In this document: positions 1-7,686 of the stretch, piece by piece | Position numbering within the stretch: position 1 is the stretch's first letter | Layout: each line of letters opens with the position of its first letter | Assembly (NCBI RefSeq): GCF_025821625.1 | Contig: NZ_JACKSH010000260.1 | Coordinates: 50,080 to 114,079, forward strand | Direction: 5' to 3' | Length of the DNA: 64,000 nt | Source: Mycolicibacterium pyrenivorans | Lineage (GTDB): Bacteria; Actinomycetota; Actinomycetes; Mycobacteriales; Mycobacteriaceae | Notes under the pieces: generated by a model | What the model saw: the letters and a program-made list of their open reading frames with translations, nothing else | Told to the model about the DNA's origin: nothing | Database searches by the model: none | Translations under genes and position numbers: made by a program

Positions 1-447
1 TGGCGGTTTGGGGTCGGGGTCGGGTCGGGGTTCGAGTTTGACCGCGGTGCGCAGCTGGCTGACCGTCGCCGATTGGGCCAGCTGCGCGTAGTGGGCGTCA
101 GATCCCTCGCCGGCCAGCTCGGCGATCACCCCGACCTGATCCAGTGACAGCCGGCCCTCCCGCAAACCGGCCACGCAGCGCGGGAACTGTTCGAGGCGCC
201 GCGCGACGGTGATGACCGTTTGGGCGTTGTTCGGTGAGGTGCCGGTTTTCCAGGCCAGCAGCGCCGCGATCGACCGCGCGCCCGTGGCGCCGCACAGTTC
301 GTCGCGCTCCATTTCGGCGGCGATCTCCACGATGCGCCCGTCGATCGCGTTGCGCTGACCGGCCAACTCCGCCAACTCCTCGAACAACACCTCAAGACGC
401 TGGTCAGGACGCACCCCAGCGGCCACAGAGGAGGTGGTCGAAGACAT
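1..447 (-). CDS. DUF222 (13E12 repeat family) protein, N-terminal part, cut by window edge
   Basis: The reverse strand reads an open frame from an ATG at 447 that runs off the left edge. The about 149 visible residues (MSSTTSSVAAG..., ...ALLAWKTGTSPNNAQTV..., ...GRLSLDQVGVIAELAGEG...) match the N-terminal helical DUF222 domain of the actinobacterial 13E12 family. Members usually carry an HNH nuclease domain at the C-terminus, which would lie outside the window. These genes are multicopy in mycobacteria and may be mobile or nuclease-like, but no catalytic residues are visible here. No strong ribosome binding site precedes the ATG. The family call is fairly safe; the function is unknown. Confidence 0.75.
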   Translation of the reverse strand, partial: MSSTTSSVAAGVRPDQRLEVLFEELAELAGQRNAIDGRIVEIAAEMERDELCGATGARSIAALLAWKTGTSPNNAQTVITVARRLEQFPRCVAGLREGRLSLDQVGVIAELAGEGSDAHYAQLAQSATVSQLRTAVKLEPRPDPDPKPP

Positions 448-492
448 GTCGCCATCATCGCAGAGGGGTACGACAATTCCTGGTCGAAGTGC

Positions 493-1809
493 TTAGGCGG
501 TCAACAGCTTCCGCAGCGGACGACGCGCGGTCTCGCGCATCGTCATCACGGTCAGCAGCGTGACGACCGCCGCCGCGATCACGTAGTACGCCGGTGCCAG
601 CTCATTGCCGGTGCGAGCCACCAGCCACGTCGCAACGTAGGGCGCGGTTCCGCCGAACACCGCCACCGACAGGTTGTAGCCGACCGAGTAGCCGCTGGAG
701 CGCACCTTGGTGGCGAACAACTCCGCACCCGCCGCCAGCGACGCGGACACGAAGACGGATTCGATCGCGGCGAGCGCCGCGTGAGCGGTGATCGCCGCAG
801 GCAACGATCCTGTGTTGAGCAGCAGGAACAGGGGATAGGCGAACACGGCGAATCCGATCGCGCCGCTGATCAGCAACGGTTTGCGTCCGATCCGGTCGGA
901 CAGCGCGCCCAGCGGCGGGATCAGGACGATCGCGACCACGCTGGCCACCGTGATGGAGACGAACGCGTCGATCTTGCTGAACTCGAGGGTCTCAGTGAAA
1001 TAGCTTGGCAGGAAGGTGAACACGACGTAGAAGCCGACGTTGTGGATGACGACGAGGCCGATGATCTGCAGGATGGACCGCCAGGAGGTGGTGACCGCCT
1101 CCTTGAGCGGTGAGGACGATACCTCGCCCTCGTCGCGCAGCGCTTCGAACTCGGGGGTGTCGCGCAGCTTCAGCCGGATGTAGAGGCCCACTGCCCCGAG
1201 CGCACCGGCGATCAAGAACGGTATCCGCCAGCCGTAGGAGTTCATCGCGCTCTCGGAGAGCAGCGCCTCCAGGCCGGTGACGGTGACCGATCCGAGCAGG
1301 AAGCCCACGACGACCGACCACACGAGGAACGACACCACGAACCCGCGGTATCTGTCCGACGCGTACTCGGCCAGAAAGCAGGCGCCGCTGCCGTATTCGC
1401 CGCCCGCCGAGAATCCCTGTAGGCACCGCAGCAACAGCAGCAGTATCGGCGCCAGCACCCCGATGGACTGATAGCTCGGTACCAGACCGATCGCCAGCGT
1501 CGACGCCGACATCAGCAGGATCACCAACGCCAACACGCGCTGGCGGCCGATGCGGTCTGCCAGCGGTCCGAAGAATAGGCCTCCGAGGGGGCGCATGAAG
1601 AACGCCGCCGCGAAGATGGCGAACGTGTTCAGCAGCGCGGCGGTGTCGTCGCCTGGGGGAAAGAACTTGTCCGCGATATACGTGGCGAGGAAACCGTAGA
1701 TCGCGAAGTCGAACCACTCGACGGTGTTGCCGATCGCGGCACCCCTGACCGCCTTCCTGACCGCGCCGGGTGCGGCCTTGCGGTGCAGGTCAGCCTGCTC
1801 GGCGGTCAT
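493..1809 (-). CDS. MFS transporter, metabolite:H+ symporter (MHS) type
   Basis: A 438-residue integral membrane protein with about 12 hydrophobic segments. It begins with the MHS signature region (GAAIGNTVEWFDFAIYGF) and has the loop 2-3 motif GPLADRIGRQRVL, the GEYGSG segment, and a repeat of the loop motif (GALSDRIGRKPLL) in the second half. MHS proteins such as ProP, KgtP and ShiA import small carboxylates or zwitterions with protons, so uptake of an organic acid is the likely role; the substrate cannot be read from sequence. The gene lies 176 bp downstream of the adenylate cyclase on the same strand and may belong to the same transcription group. A second MHS gene lies at 3484-4797. Confidence 0.9.
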   Translation of the reverse strand: MTAEQADLHRKAAPGAVRKAVRGAAIGNTVEWFDFAIYGFLATYIADKFFPPGDDTAALLNTFAIFAAAFFMRPLGGLFFGPLADRIGRQRVLALVILLMSASTLAIGLVPSYQSIGVLAPILLLLLRCLQGFSAGGEYGSGACFLAEYASDRYRGFVVSFLVWSVVVGFLLGSVTVTGLEALLSESAMNSYGWRIPFLIAGALGAVGLYIRLKLRDTPEFEALRDEGEVSSSPLKEAVTTSWRSILQIIGLVVIHNVGFYVVFTFLPSYFTETLEFSKIDAFVSITVASVVAIVLIPPLGALSDRIGRKPLLISGAIGFAVFAYPLFLLLNTGSLPAAITAHAALAAIESVFVSASLAAGAELFATKVRSSGYSVGYNLSVAVFGGTAPYVATWLVARTGNELAPAYYVIAAAVVTLLTVMTMRETARRPLRKLLTA

Positions 1810-1985
1810 GGTCTACCTCCTCCACTGGTGGAAGCATCATCACTGCGCGAGCAGTATCACTGGTAGGGCCCGTATTCAGGCCCGAGCGGATGCCACTGCG
1901 GGCGTCGGCGGCATCGTTTCCGGCACGAACCGTTGCCGTGTGCATACGCGTGCATTCCCATTTGCGCGGCTGAGATAACTGGTTG
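1810..1985. other. intergenic spacer with small hairpins
   Basis: This 176-bp spacer separates the cyclase stop from the transporter start. It holds two short inverted repeats: ACTGC/GCAGT at 1842-1855, and GGGCC/GGCCC with an 8-base loop near 1867-1884. Neither is followed by a T-run on either strand, so they are weak terminator or operator candidates only. No convincing small ORF was seen. Confidence 0.3.
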
Positions 1986-3470
1986 TCAGGAATCGATCGC
2001 ACGCCGTCGGCTGTCAGTGTGTGACGCGGGCACGAAGATGTCGGTGGCGTCGGACCTTCCGCGCAGCATGGCCTGCCCCCTGGGCGCCCAGTGCGCCCGC
2101 TCGGTGGCATCGGCCTGCGCGATCGCCGCCCCCGAACACAGCACCCTGTTGTCGAACTCCTTGGCGCAGTCGGCCAATCGCGCCGCTTCGTTCACCGGGT
2201 CGCCGACGACTGTGTACTCGTAGCGGTTCTCGGCGCCGATGTTCCCGGCGAAGACCGGTCCCGCCGACACACCGATACCGAAGTCGACCGGGAGTCTGCG
2301 TAATTCGATCGCCAATGCGCGCGCCGTCGCCAATGCCGCCGACGCGGGTGCGGCGATCCGCAACGGCGCGCCGAACACGGCCAGCGCCGCGTCACCCTGG
2401 AACTTGTTGATCAACCCGTGCCGTTCGTCGACGGCTTCGACCACGATCTGGAAGAAGTCGTTGAGCACCCGGGCCACCTCGTGGGGTTGGTGGACGAGGG
2501 CCAGTTGCGTCGAACCGGCCAGATCGATGAACAGGACCGCCACGCCGCGCTCGTCTCCCGAAGGCGATTCGTTCTGTTCGACGGCGCGGCGAGCGACCTC
2601 CTGGCCGACATGCCGTCCGAAGAGGTCGCGGAGCCGGTCACGCTCCCGAAGGCCCGCGACCATGCGGTTGAAACCCGTTTGCAGTCGCCCGATCTCGGAC
2701 CATTCGTAGACGTCGATGGTGCGGTCGAGCTTCCCCTTCTCGACGTCGGCCATCGCGTCGGCCACCTCGTCGAGTGGATCGGAGATCGACATCGACACCA
2801 CCAGCATCGAGCGCAGGCCGAGGACCACGGCGACCAGAGCCAGCACCACAAGGGCAAGCTCGATCGGGGACGATTCATTGAGCAACCAGTTCCGCGACCG
2901 CAGCATCACCAGAACGGCGATCGCCAATCCCGGCAGCGCCGTGCAGGCCAGCCACATCAGCAGCAGCCGGGTGCGCACGCCCGGTGCAACGGGATGTTCG
3001 GCGTCGGCGGGCACTCCGGCGAGCAACGGCCGCATCGTGCGCAGGGTGAACAGGAACCCGGTGCTGACGGTGGCGATCGCGCCGAACAGCAACGCCGTGG
3101 TGAGCACCACGAACACGGTGGCCGGGGCATGCAGGTTTAGCGGCACCAGGATCGCCGCCGTCAACAGCCACGGCGCGAGGGTGATGGCGGCCTGGCGGCG
3201 CATCGTCCTCGCCGTCGTCCGGATCTCGGCGGGGGCGGGCGGTCTGCCGGAGTCCAACCAACGCAGCGACGGCCGGACGATCAGCACGGCTCCCAGCGCC
3301 ACCGTGACCGTGCCCACCAGGCCGACCGCCGTCAGCGTGATCACGTTGCTGACGGCGATCACGCTGCGGCCGGCGAGCGACACCACGATGGCGACGACCT
3401 CGGCGAGCGTCAGCACATACGCCGACGTGAGACCCGCGGCGTACCTGATGAGCAGGCTGCGTGGCCTCAC
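1986..3470 (-). CDS. membrane-anchored class III adenylate cyclase with HAMP domain
   Basis: Likely makes cAMP at the inner membrane. The N-terminal half (about residues 1-240) contains several hydrophobic segments. A HAMP-like linker follows (SDPLDEVADAMADVEKGKLD), then a class III catalytic domain. Catalytic features are visible: metal aspartates in VLFIDLAGST and in NKFQGDAALAVFG (whose Lys suits adenine), and VVGDPVNEAARLA with the base-recognition Asp and the Asn/Arg transition-state pair. The architecture matches the M. tuberculosis Rv1318c-Rv1320c group. The GTG at 3470 is preferred because it clears the upstream transporter stop; a longer in-frame ATG at 3548 would overlap it by 65 bp. 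The active-site set looks intact. Confidence 0.85.
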   Translation of the reverse strand: MRPRSLLIRYAAGLTSAYVLTLAEVVAIVVSLAGRSVIAVSNVITLTAVGLVGTVTVALGAVLIVRPSLRWLDSGRPPAPAEIRTTARTMRRQAAITLAPWLLTAAILVPLNLHAPATVFVVLTTALLFGAIATVSTGFLFTLRTMRPLLAGVPADAEHPVAPGVRTRLLLMWLACTALPGLAIAVLVMLRSRNWLLNESSPIELALVVLALVAVVLGLRSMLVVSMSISDPLDEVADAMADVEKGKLDRTIDVYEWSEIGRLQTGFNRMVAGLRERDRLRDLFGRHVGQEVARRAVEQNESPSGDERGVAVLFIDLAGSTQLALVHQPHEVARVLNDFFQIVVEAVDERHGLINKFQGDAALAVFGAPLRIAAPASAALATARALAIELRRLPVDFGIGVSAGPVFAGNIGAENRYEYTVVGDPVNEAARLADCAKEFDNRVLCSGAAIAQADATERAHWAPRGQAMLRGRSDATDIFVPASHTDSRRRAIDS

Positions 3471-3483
3471 ACGGCCGAAGGTA

Positions 3484-4797
3484 TCAGTCGCGTGCCGGGA
3501 CCGGCTCGGCTTCTGGCTGCCCTGTGTCGGCCGGTCGCTTCCACCCACCCGGCATGAAGCACACCGCGACGGCGGACACCGCCGACACGGCGATCAGATA
3601 CGCCGCGATCGCATCGCTCGACTTGGTCGCGGCGTACAGGGCGGCCGCGACGGTCGGGGCGAACGCAGACCCGAGCACCTGCGACAGGGTGTAGCCGATC
3701 GAGACCCCGCTGTACCGGACGTCGGCGTCGAACGCCATCGAGAAGAGCGCCCCCGTCACTCCAGCGGCGGGAGCCATCGCCAGACCGAACACGAGCACCA
3801 GCGCTGCCACGAACAATGCAGGCCTGCCGGTGTTGATCAGCGCGAAGGCAGGCACCACGGCCAGCCCCATCGTCACGACACCGAGGAGGTAGAGCGGCTT
3901 GCGCCCGATCCGGTCCGACAGCGCCCCGAACAACGGATAGGTCAGCACCGCCACCACGGCGCCGACAAACACCCCGAACAGCGCCCATTCACGGGGGATC
4001 TCGACCGCTGTCGTGGCGTACGACACGAGATATGCCACGCAGATGTAGGCGAACACACCCTGGGACAGGTACGAACCGGCAACCAGCAGAATCTGTCGCC
4101 AGTGTTTGCGAAAGGCCTCGACGATCGGGGTGCGGGCGATCCCAGAACGGCGCCGCAGCTTGGCGAAATCCGGGCTCTCGTTCACCGTGAGCCGCACCAC
4201 CAGACCGATCACGATGAGCACCGCGCTGACGAGGAAGGGGATGCGCCACCCCCAGGACAGGAACTGCTCGTCGGGCAGCTGTGCGGCCAGGTAGAACGCC
4301 AGTGTCGCGGCGGCCGTGCCCGCGGGCGCACCCATCTGCGGGAAGGCGCCGTAGAACCCGCGCCGCGCGGCCGTTGCGTGCTCGACCGCCATCAGCGTTG
4401 CGCCGCCCCACTCGCCGCCGACCGCGAACCCCTGCGCCAGCCGTAGCAGCGTCAAGAGGATCGGTGCGGCCAGCCCGATCTGGGCGTAGGTCGGCAACAG
4501 GCCGATGAGCACGGTCGAAACGCCCATTCCCACCAGCGAGTAGACCAGCATCCGTCGCCGCCCGACGCGATCGCCGAAGTGCCCGAACACGACACCACCG
4601 AGCGGCCGGGCGAAGAACCCGACGCCGAACGTGGCGAACGAGAGCAACACCCCGGACGCGGGAGAAGCGTTGGGGAAGAAGAGCTTCGGAAAGACCAGTG
4701 CTGCAGCCGTCCCGTAGATCAGGAAGTCGTAGAACTCAACGGTCGTACCGATGAAGCTCGCGACCGCGACCCGGCGCGGCGAGGCGGGCCCGGACAA
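3484..4797 (-). CDS. MFS transporter, MHS type
   Basis: An about 437-residue, 12-segment transporter. It shows the MHS opening (VASFIGTTVEFYDFLIYGTAA), GDRVGRRRMLVY, GGEWGGA, and the second-half loop ALSDRIGRKPLYL. It probably imports a carboxylate or related substrate together with protons. The frame stays open far upstream through the FadD gene region, but similarity begins at LTLSGPASPRR, so the TTG at 4797, just after the stop of the preceding 100-residue gene, is chosen. It sits within a tightly packed minus-strand operon (SDR, acyl-CoA synthetase, small protein, this transporter, cyclase), suggesting uptake of the acid that the synthetase activates. Confidence 0.88.
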   Translation of the reverse strand: MSGPASPRRVAVASFIGTTVEFYDFLIYGTAAALVFPKLFFPNASPASGVLLSFATFGVGFFARPLGGVVFGHFGDRVGRRRMLVYSLVGMGVSTVLIGLLPTYAQIGLAAPILLTLLRLAQGFAVGGEWGGATLMAVEHATAARRGFYGAFPQMGAPAGTAAATLAFYLAAQLPDEQFLSWGWRIPFLVSAVLIVIGLVVRLTVNESPDFAKLRRRSGIARTPIVEAFRKHWRQILLVAGSYLSQGVFAYICVAYLVSYATTAVEIPREWALFGVFVGAVVAVLTYPLFGALSDRIGRKPLYLLGVVTMGLAVVPAFALINTGRPALFVAALVLVFGLAMAPAAGVTGALFSMAFDADVRYSGVSIGYTLSQVLGSAFAPTVAAALYAATKSSDAIAAYLIAVSAVSAVAVCFMPGGWKRPADTGQPEAEPVPARD

Positions 4798-4799
4798 GG

Positions 4800-5102
4800 T
4801 CAGTCGCTGGCGGGCAGCGGCTTGGCCTCCTTGAGTGCCAGCGGTGTCGACCCGATGCTGAGCGTTCCCTTGCCCGCCTTGGTGACGAGCACCTCGGCGC
4901 CTCCGTCGTCGACGTAGCGCTTGCCCATCAGGTTCCCGTCCGACAGCGCGTCGTCCAGCGACAAGCCGCCGTCCACAGGGTCGCCGATCGGCACCATGGG
5001 TGCTCCACCGGCGCGCAGGTCGTCGAGGCTGTCGGCGCTGCGCACCACGATGACCTGGGTGTCGCAGACCTGGCTCTGCAGGCGGGTGCCGTTCTTGATC
5101 AT
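4800..5102 (-). CDS. small conserved protein of unknown function
   Basis: A 100-residue soluble protein starting MIKNGTRLQSQVCDTQVIVVR and containing GGAPMVPIGD and a C-terminal KAGKGTLSIGSTPLALKEAK. I do not recognise a named domain. The single Cys and the short beta-rich segments do not make a full zinc ribbon. The ATG overlaps the acyl-CoA synthetase stop by 4 bp, so the two are probably translationally coupled, and the MHS transporter follows at once. This conserved linkage suggests an accessory role in acid activation or uptake, which is inference. It is too well formed and too tightly packed to be a shadow frame. Confidence 0.7.
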   Translation of the reverse strand: MIKNGTRLQSQVCDTQVIVVRSADSLDDLRAGGAPMVPIGDPVDGGLSLDDALSDGNLMGKRYVDDGGAEVLVTKAGKGTLSIGSTPLALKEAKPLPASD

Positions 5103-6601
5103 GCGGGCTCCTTGGTTGACGGTGCGTTGAGTTCGTCGACGAGTTCGCGGCGCAGCACCTTGCCGGTCGCGTTTGCGGGCAGTTCGTCCCGGAACACCAC
5201 CCGGTCAGGGGTGCGGGATCCACGCAGCTGTGAGCGGACGTGGGTGCGCAGGTCTTCGACATCTGGCTGGGTGTCGGGTCGGGGCACCACGACCGCGACG
5301 ATGATCTGGCCCCATTCGGGATCCTCGGCGCCGACGACCGCGCAGTCACGCACGTGCGGATGCTCGACCAGGACGTCCTCGATCTCGGCGGGCGCGATGT
5401 TCTCACCGCCGCGGATGATGGTGTCGTCGGAGCGGCCGCCGATGAACAGGTAGCCGTTGGCGTCGAGGTAGGCGACGTCCTTGGTGGGGAACCAGCCCTG
5501 CTCGTCGAGGACCGAGCCGATGTCGGTGTACTTGCCCGAGACCTGCTCGCCGCGGACGAACAGTTCGCCCGGCTCACCGGGGCCGAGGACCGTGCCGTCC
5601 TCGGCGCGGATCTCGACCTCGATACCGGGCACCGGCTGGCCCACCGAGCCGAGGCGGCGGGTCGCTGCCTCGTCGGTGGTGCTCAACGCGGCGCGGTGGT
5701 CGTCCGGGGTGAGCACGGCGATGGTGGAGCTGGTCTCGGTGAGGCCGTAGGCGTTGACGAATCCGACGTCCGGCAGCAGCGACAGCGCCTTGCGTACCAG
5801 CGGCAGGGCGACCTTCGACCCGCCGTAGGCCAGCGTGCGCAGGGTCGGCAGGGTGGCGTTGCGCGCCTCCAGCACGGTGACGATGCGGTCGAGCATGGTG
5901 GGCACCACCGTCGCCGACGTGACCCCTTCGTCGACCACCAGCCGCACCCATTCGGCCGCGTCGAAGTGTCTCAGGTACACCATCTTTCGTCCCGCATAAA
6001 GGTTCGACAGCGCGGCGCCGACCCCCGCGATGTGATACGGCGGCACGCAGATCAGCGCGGCGTCGTCGGGGTCGGCCGAGGCGAACTCGACGGTGCCGGT
6101 GACGTAGCTGGTCAGGTTGTTGTGCGTGAGTTCGACGGCCTTCGGCTTGGACGTGGTGCCCGAGGTGAACAGCACGACGGCGACGGCGTCCGGGTCGGCG
6201 AACTCGGCGGCGGGTTCGGCGGTGCGGGCCTGCGTGAGGAACTCCTCGGAATTCAGCGTCCGGTACCCGCCGCCGACCGCGTCGCGGTACTCCTCGTCGA
6301 CCACCACCAGCGGATCGGGCAGGCGGTCCAGCAGCGCCCGCAGGCCGTCGGTCGACAACCGGTAGTTCAGCGGTGTGAACGGCACGGCCGTGCGCGCCGA
6401 CGCGAACAACAGCAGGGGCAGCATCGCTCCGCCGGTGCCCACGTACGCGACGTGCTGCGACCCGGAGGCCGCGATGACGCCCGCGCCGCCGTCGGCCAGC
6501 GCGTTCAATTCGTCGGTGGTGAGCCGAATGTCGTCGTCGACCACCGCAGTACGGTCGGGGTCGGCCGACAGGGCCATTTCCAGCAGCAGCGAGATACTCA
6601 T
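5099..6601 (-). CDS. acyl-CoA synthetase / AMP-dependent ligase (FadD-like)
   Basis: A 500-residue ANL-superfamily ligase that adenylates a carboxylic acid and transfers it to CoA. Visible motifs are the P-loop-like VVLFTSGTTSKPKAVELTH (A3), AYGLTETSS (A5), the aspartate region GWFPTKDVAYLD (A7), the hinge GRSDDTIIRGGENIAPAEIE (A8), and the C-terminal catalytic lysine context NATGKVLRRELV (A10). The ATG at 6601 overlaps the SDR stop by 4 bp and is preferred over an in-frame site 24 bp upstream. The substrate is unknown. The small protein, transporter and SDR in the same operon suggest activation of an imported acid. Confidence 0.9.
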   Translation of the reverse strand: MSISLLLEMALSADPDRTAVVDDDIRLTTDELNALADGGAGVIAASGSQHVAYVGTGGAMLPLLLFASARTAVPFTPLNYRLSTDGLRALLDRLPDPLVVVDEEYRDAVGGGYRTLNSEEFLTQARTAEPAAEFADPDAVAVVLFTSGTTSKPKAVELTHNNLTSYVTGTVEFASADPDDAALICVPPYHIAGVGAALSNLYAGRKMVYLRHFDAAEWVRLVVDEGVTSATVVPTMLDRIVTVLEARNATLPTLRTLAYGGSKVALPLVRKALSLLPDVGFVNAYGLTETSSTIAVLTPDDHRAALSTTDEAATRRLGSVGQPVPGIEVEIRAEDGTVLGPGEPGELFVRGEQVSGKYTDIGSVLDEQGWFPTKDVAYLDANGYLFIGGRSDDTIIRGGENIAPAEIEDVLVEHPHVRDCAVVGAEDPEWGQIIVAVVVPRPDTQPDVEDLRTHVRSQLRGSRTPDRVVFRDELPANATGKVLRRELVDELNAPSTKEPA

Positions 6602-7452
6602 GATTTGTCCAGGAAGATATCCCACATGGGGTCGTCGCCACCGCCGTACCGCGACAGGTCGGTCACGCCGGAAGCGGTGAGGACGTCAGCGTCGATGAAG
6701 CATTCGCCGTTGACCTCGGCGGCGAGCCTGCTCAGGATCGCCACCGCCGCGTCGGCCATGATGTCGGCGCTGCGGGACCGTTGCACGAGTTCGTCACCGG
6801 CGGACAGGTTCGTCACCGCCGACGTCGCGATGTAGGTCTGGGGCCACAGGCAGCTGAATCCGATTCCCGTTCCGTCCTGCGCAGCGCCGTATTCGTTGGC
6901 CCATCCCAGGCTCAGCAGCGTCATCCCGTACTTGGACAGCGTGTAGGACGGATGCGCACCGAGCCAGTGGGGGTTCATGTTCAGCGGCGGCGAGATGGTC
7001 AGCACCTGCGCGTTGCCGGATTTCTGCAGGTGCGGCAACGCCGCCTTTGTGAGCAGGAACGTGCCGCGGACGTTGATGTCCATCATCAGGTCGAACTTCT
7101 TGGCAGACAGATCCTCGGTGCGCTCGGTCGAGATCGCGCTGGCGTTGTTCACGACGACGTCGATACCGCCGAAGCGCTCGACTGCGGCGTCGACCGCGCG
7201 TTGCACGTCCTCTTCCTTACGGACGTCACCGACGACCGCCAGACCCCGACCGCCGGCCGCCTCCACCTCGGCGACGGCGGTGTGCACGGTGCCCGGCAGC
7301 TTCGGGTGGGGCTCTGCGGTCTTGGCCAGCAGCACGACGTTGGCCCCGCGTTGGGCGGCGCCCAGCGCGATGGCCAGTCCGATCCCGCGACTGCCCCCCG
7401 AGATGACCAGGGTGCGGTCGGCGAACTGGGGCTCTCCGGGCTCGATGGCCAA
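6598..7452 (-). CDS. SDR family oxidoreductase (HSDL2-like)
   Basis: A 284-residue NAD(P)-dependent short-chain dehydrogenase. It has the cofactor motif SGGSRGIGLA near residue 18, the NNAS stretch, and the catalytic Tyr/Lys in SYTLSKYGM. The insert KTAEPHPKLPGTVHTAVAEVE and the segment SPPLNMNPHW are typical of the hydroxysteroid-dehydrogenase-like 2 subgroup, which often acts on acyl-CoA or lipid-type hydroxy groups. The usual catalytic Ser is replaced in the TISPPLN region, which is also common in this subgroup. It heads the minus-strand operon reading into FadD, and its promoter faces the divergently transcribed mutase gene. Confidence 0.85.
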   Translation of the reverse strand: MAIEPGEPQFADRTLVISGGSRGIGLAIALGAAQRGANVVLLAKTAEPHPKLPGTVHTAVAEVEAAGGRGLAVVGDVRKEEDVQRAVDAAVERFGGIDVVVNNASAISTERTEDLSAKKFDLMMDINVRGTFLLTKAALPHLQKSGNAQVLTISPPLNMNPHWLGAHPSYTLSKYGMTLLSLGWANEYGAAQDGTGIGFSCLWPQTYIATSAVTNLSAGDELVQRSRSADIMADAAVAILSRLAAEVNGECFIDADVLTASGVTDLSRYGGGDDPMWDIFLDKS

Positions 7453-7686
7453 TGGTCCTCCTCGGCTGATGAGCTGGCGCGACGAACAGGAGCGCTGCTT
7501 CGGCTCTATCTGGGGTCTCTGTCGGGCATGGTGCTAGATAGTGTCGTTCTCATTTTAGGCGAATCCCATAATCGCTGTGTACCGGGGTTTCGCTTGACCG
7601 TCTGGCGACCTCGCACCCACTGCGGCGTGCACCTTTCCCTCCAGCGGTATTGGCATTCTCATTTTTTGCAAGTACGTTATCCTCTG
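7453..7686. promoter_or_regulatory. divergent promoter region with two degenerate copies of the GAGAA-N5-TTCTC operator
   Basis: This 234-bp region separates the minus-strand SDR operon from the plus-strand mutase operon. It contains GATAGTGTCGTTCTC at 7537-7551 and GGTATTGGCATTCTC at 7646-7660. Each matches GAGAATnnnATTCTC at about 9 of 12 positions, with one good half-site (GTTCTC or ATTCTC). The second lies 26 bp before the mutase ATG. On their own these are weak; they gain support from the near-perfect copies at 12.2, 18.0, 22.1, 39.0 and 60.0 kb. Confidence 0.4.

Noticed and set aside
2716..4446. Long plus-strand open frame opposite the cyclase and transporter
   Set aside because: It is a shadow of GC-rich genes on the other strand; composition is Arg/Ser/Thr-rich and no domain is visible.
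3484..5577. Apparent 697-residue fusion of the transporter with an N-terminal extension
   Set aside because: The extra about 260 residues come from an alternative frame through the synthetase and the 100-residue gene; transporter similarity starts only near 4797.
5240..6835. 531-residue plus-strand frame opposite the acyl-CoA synthetase
   Set aside because: Low-complexity Gly/Arg/Val/Asp composition typical of an antisense frame; the minus-strand ligase has all its motifs.
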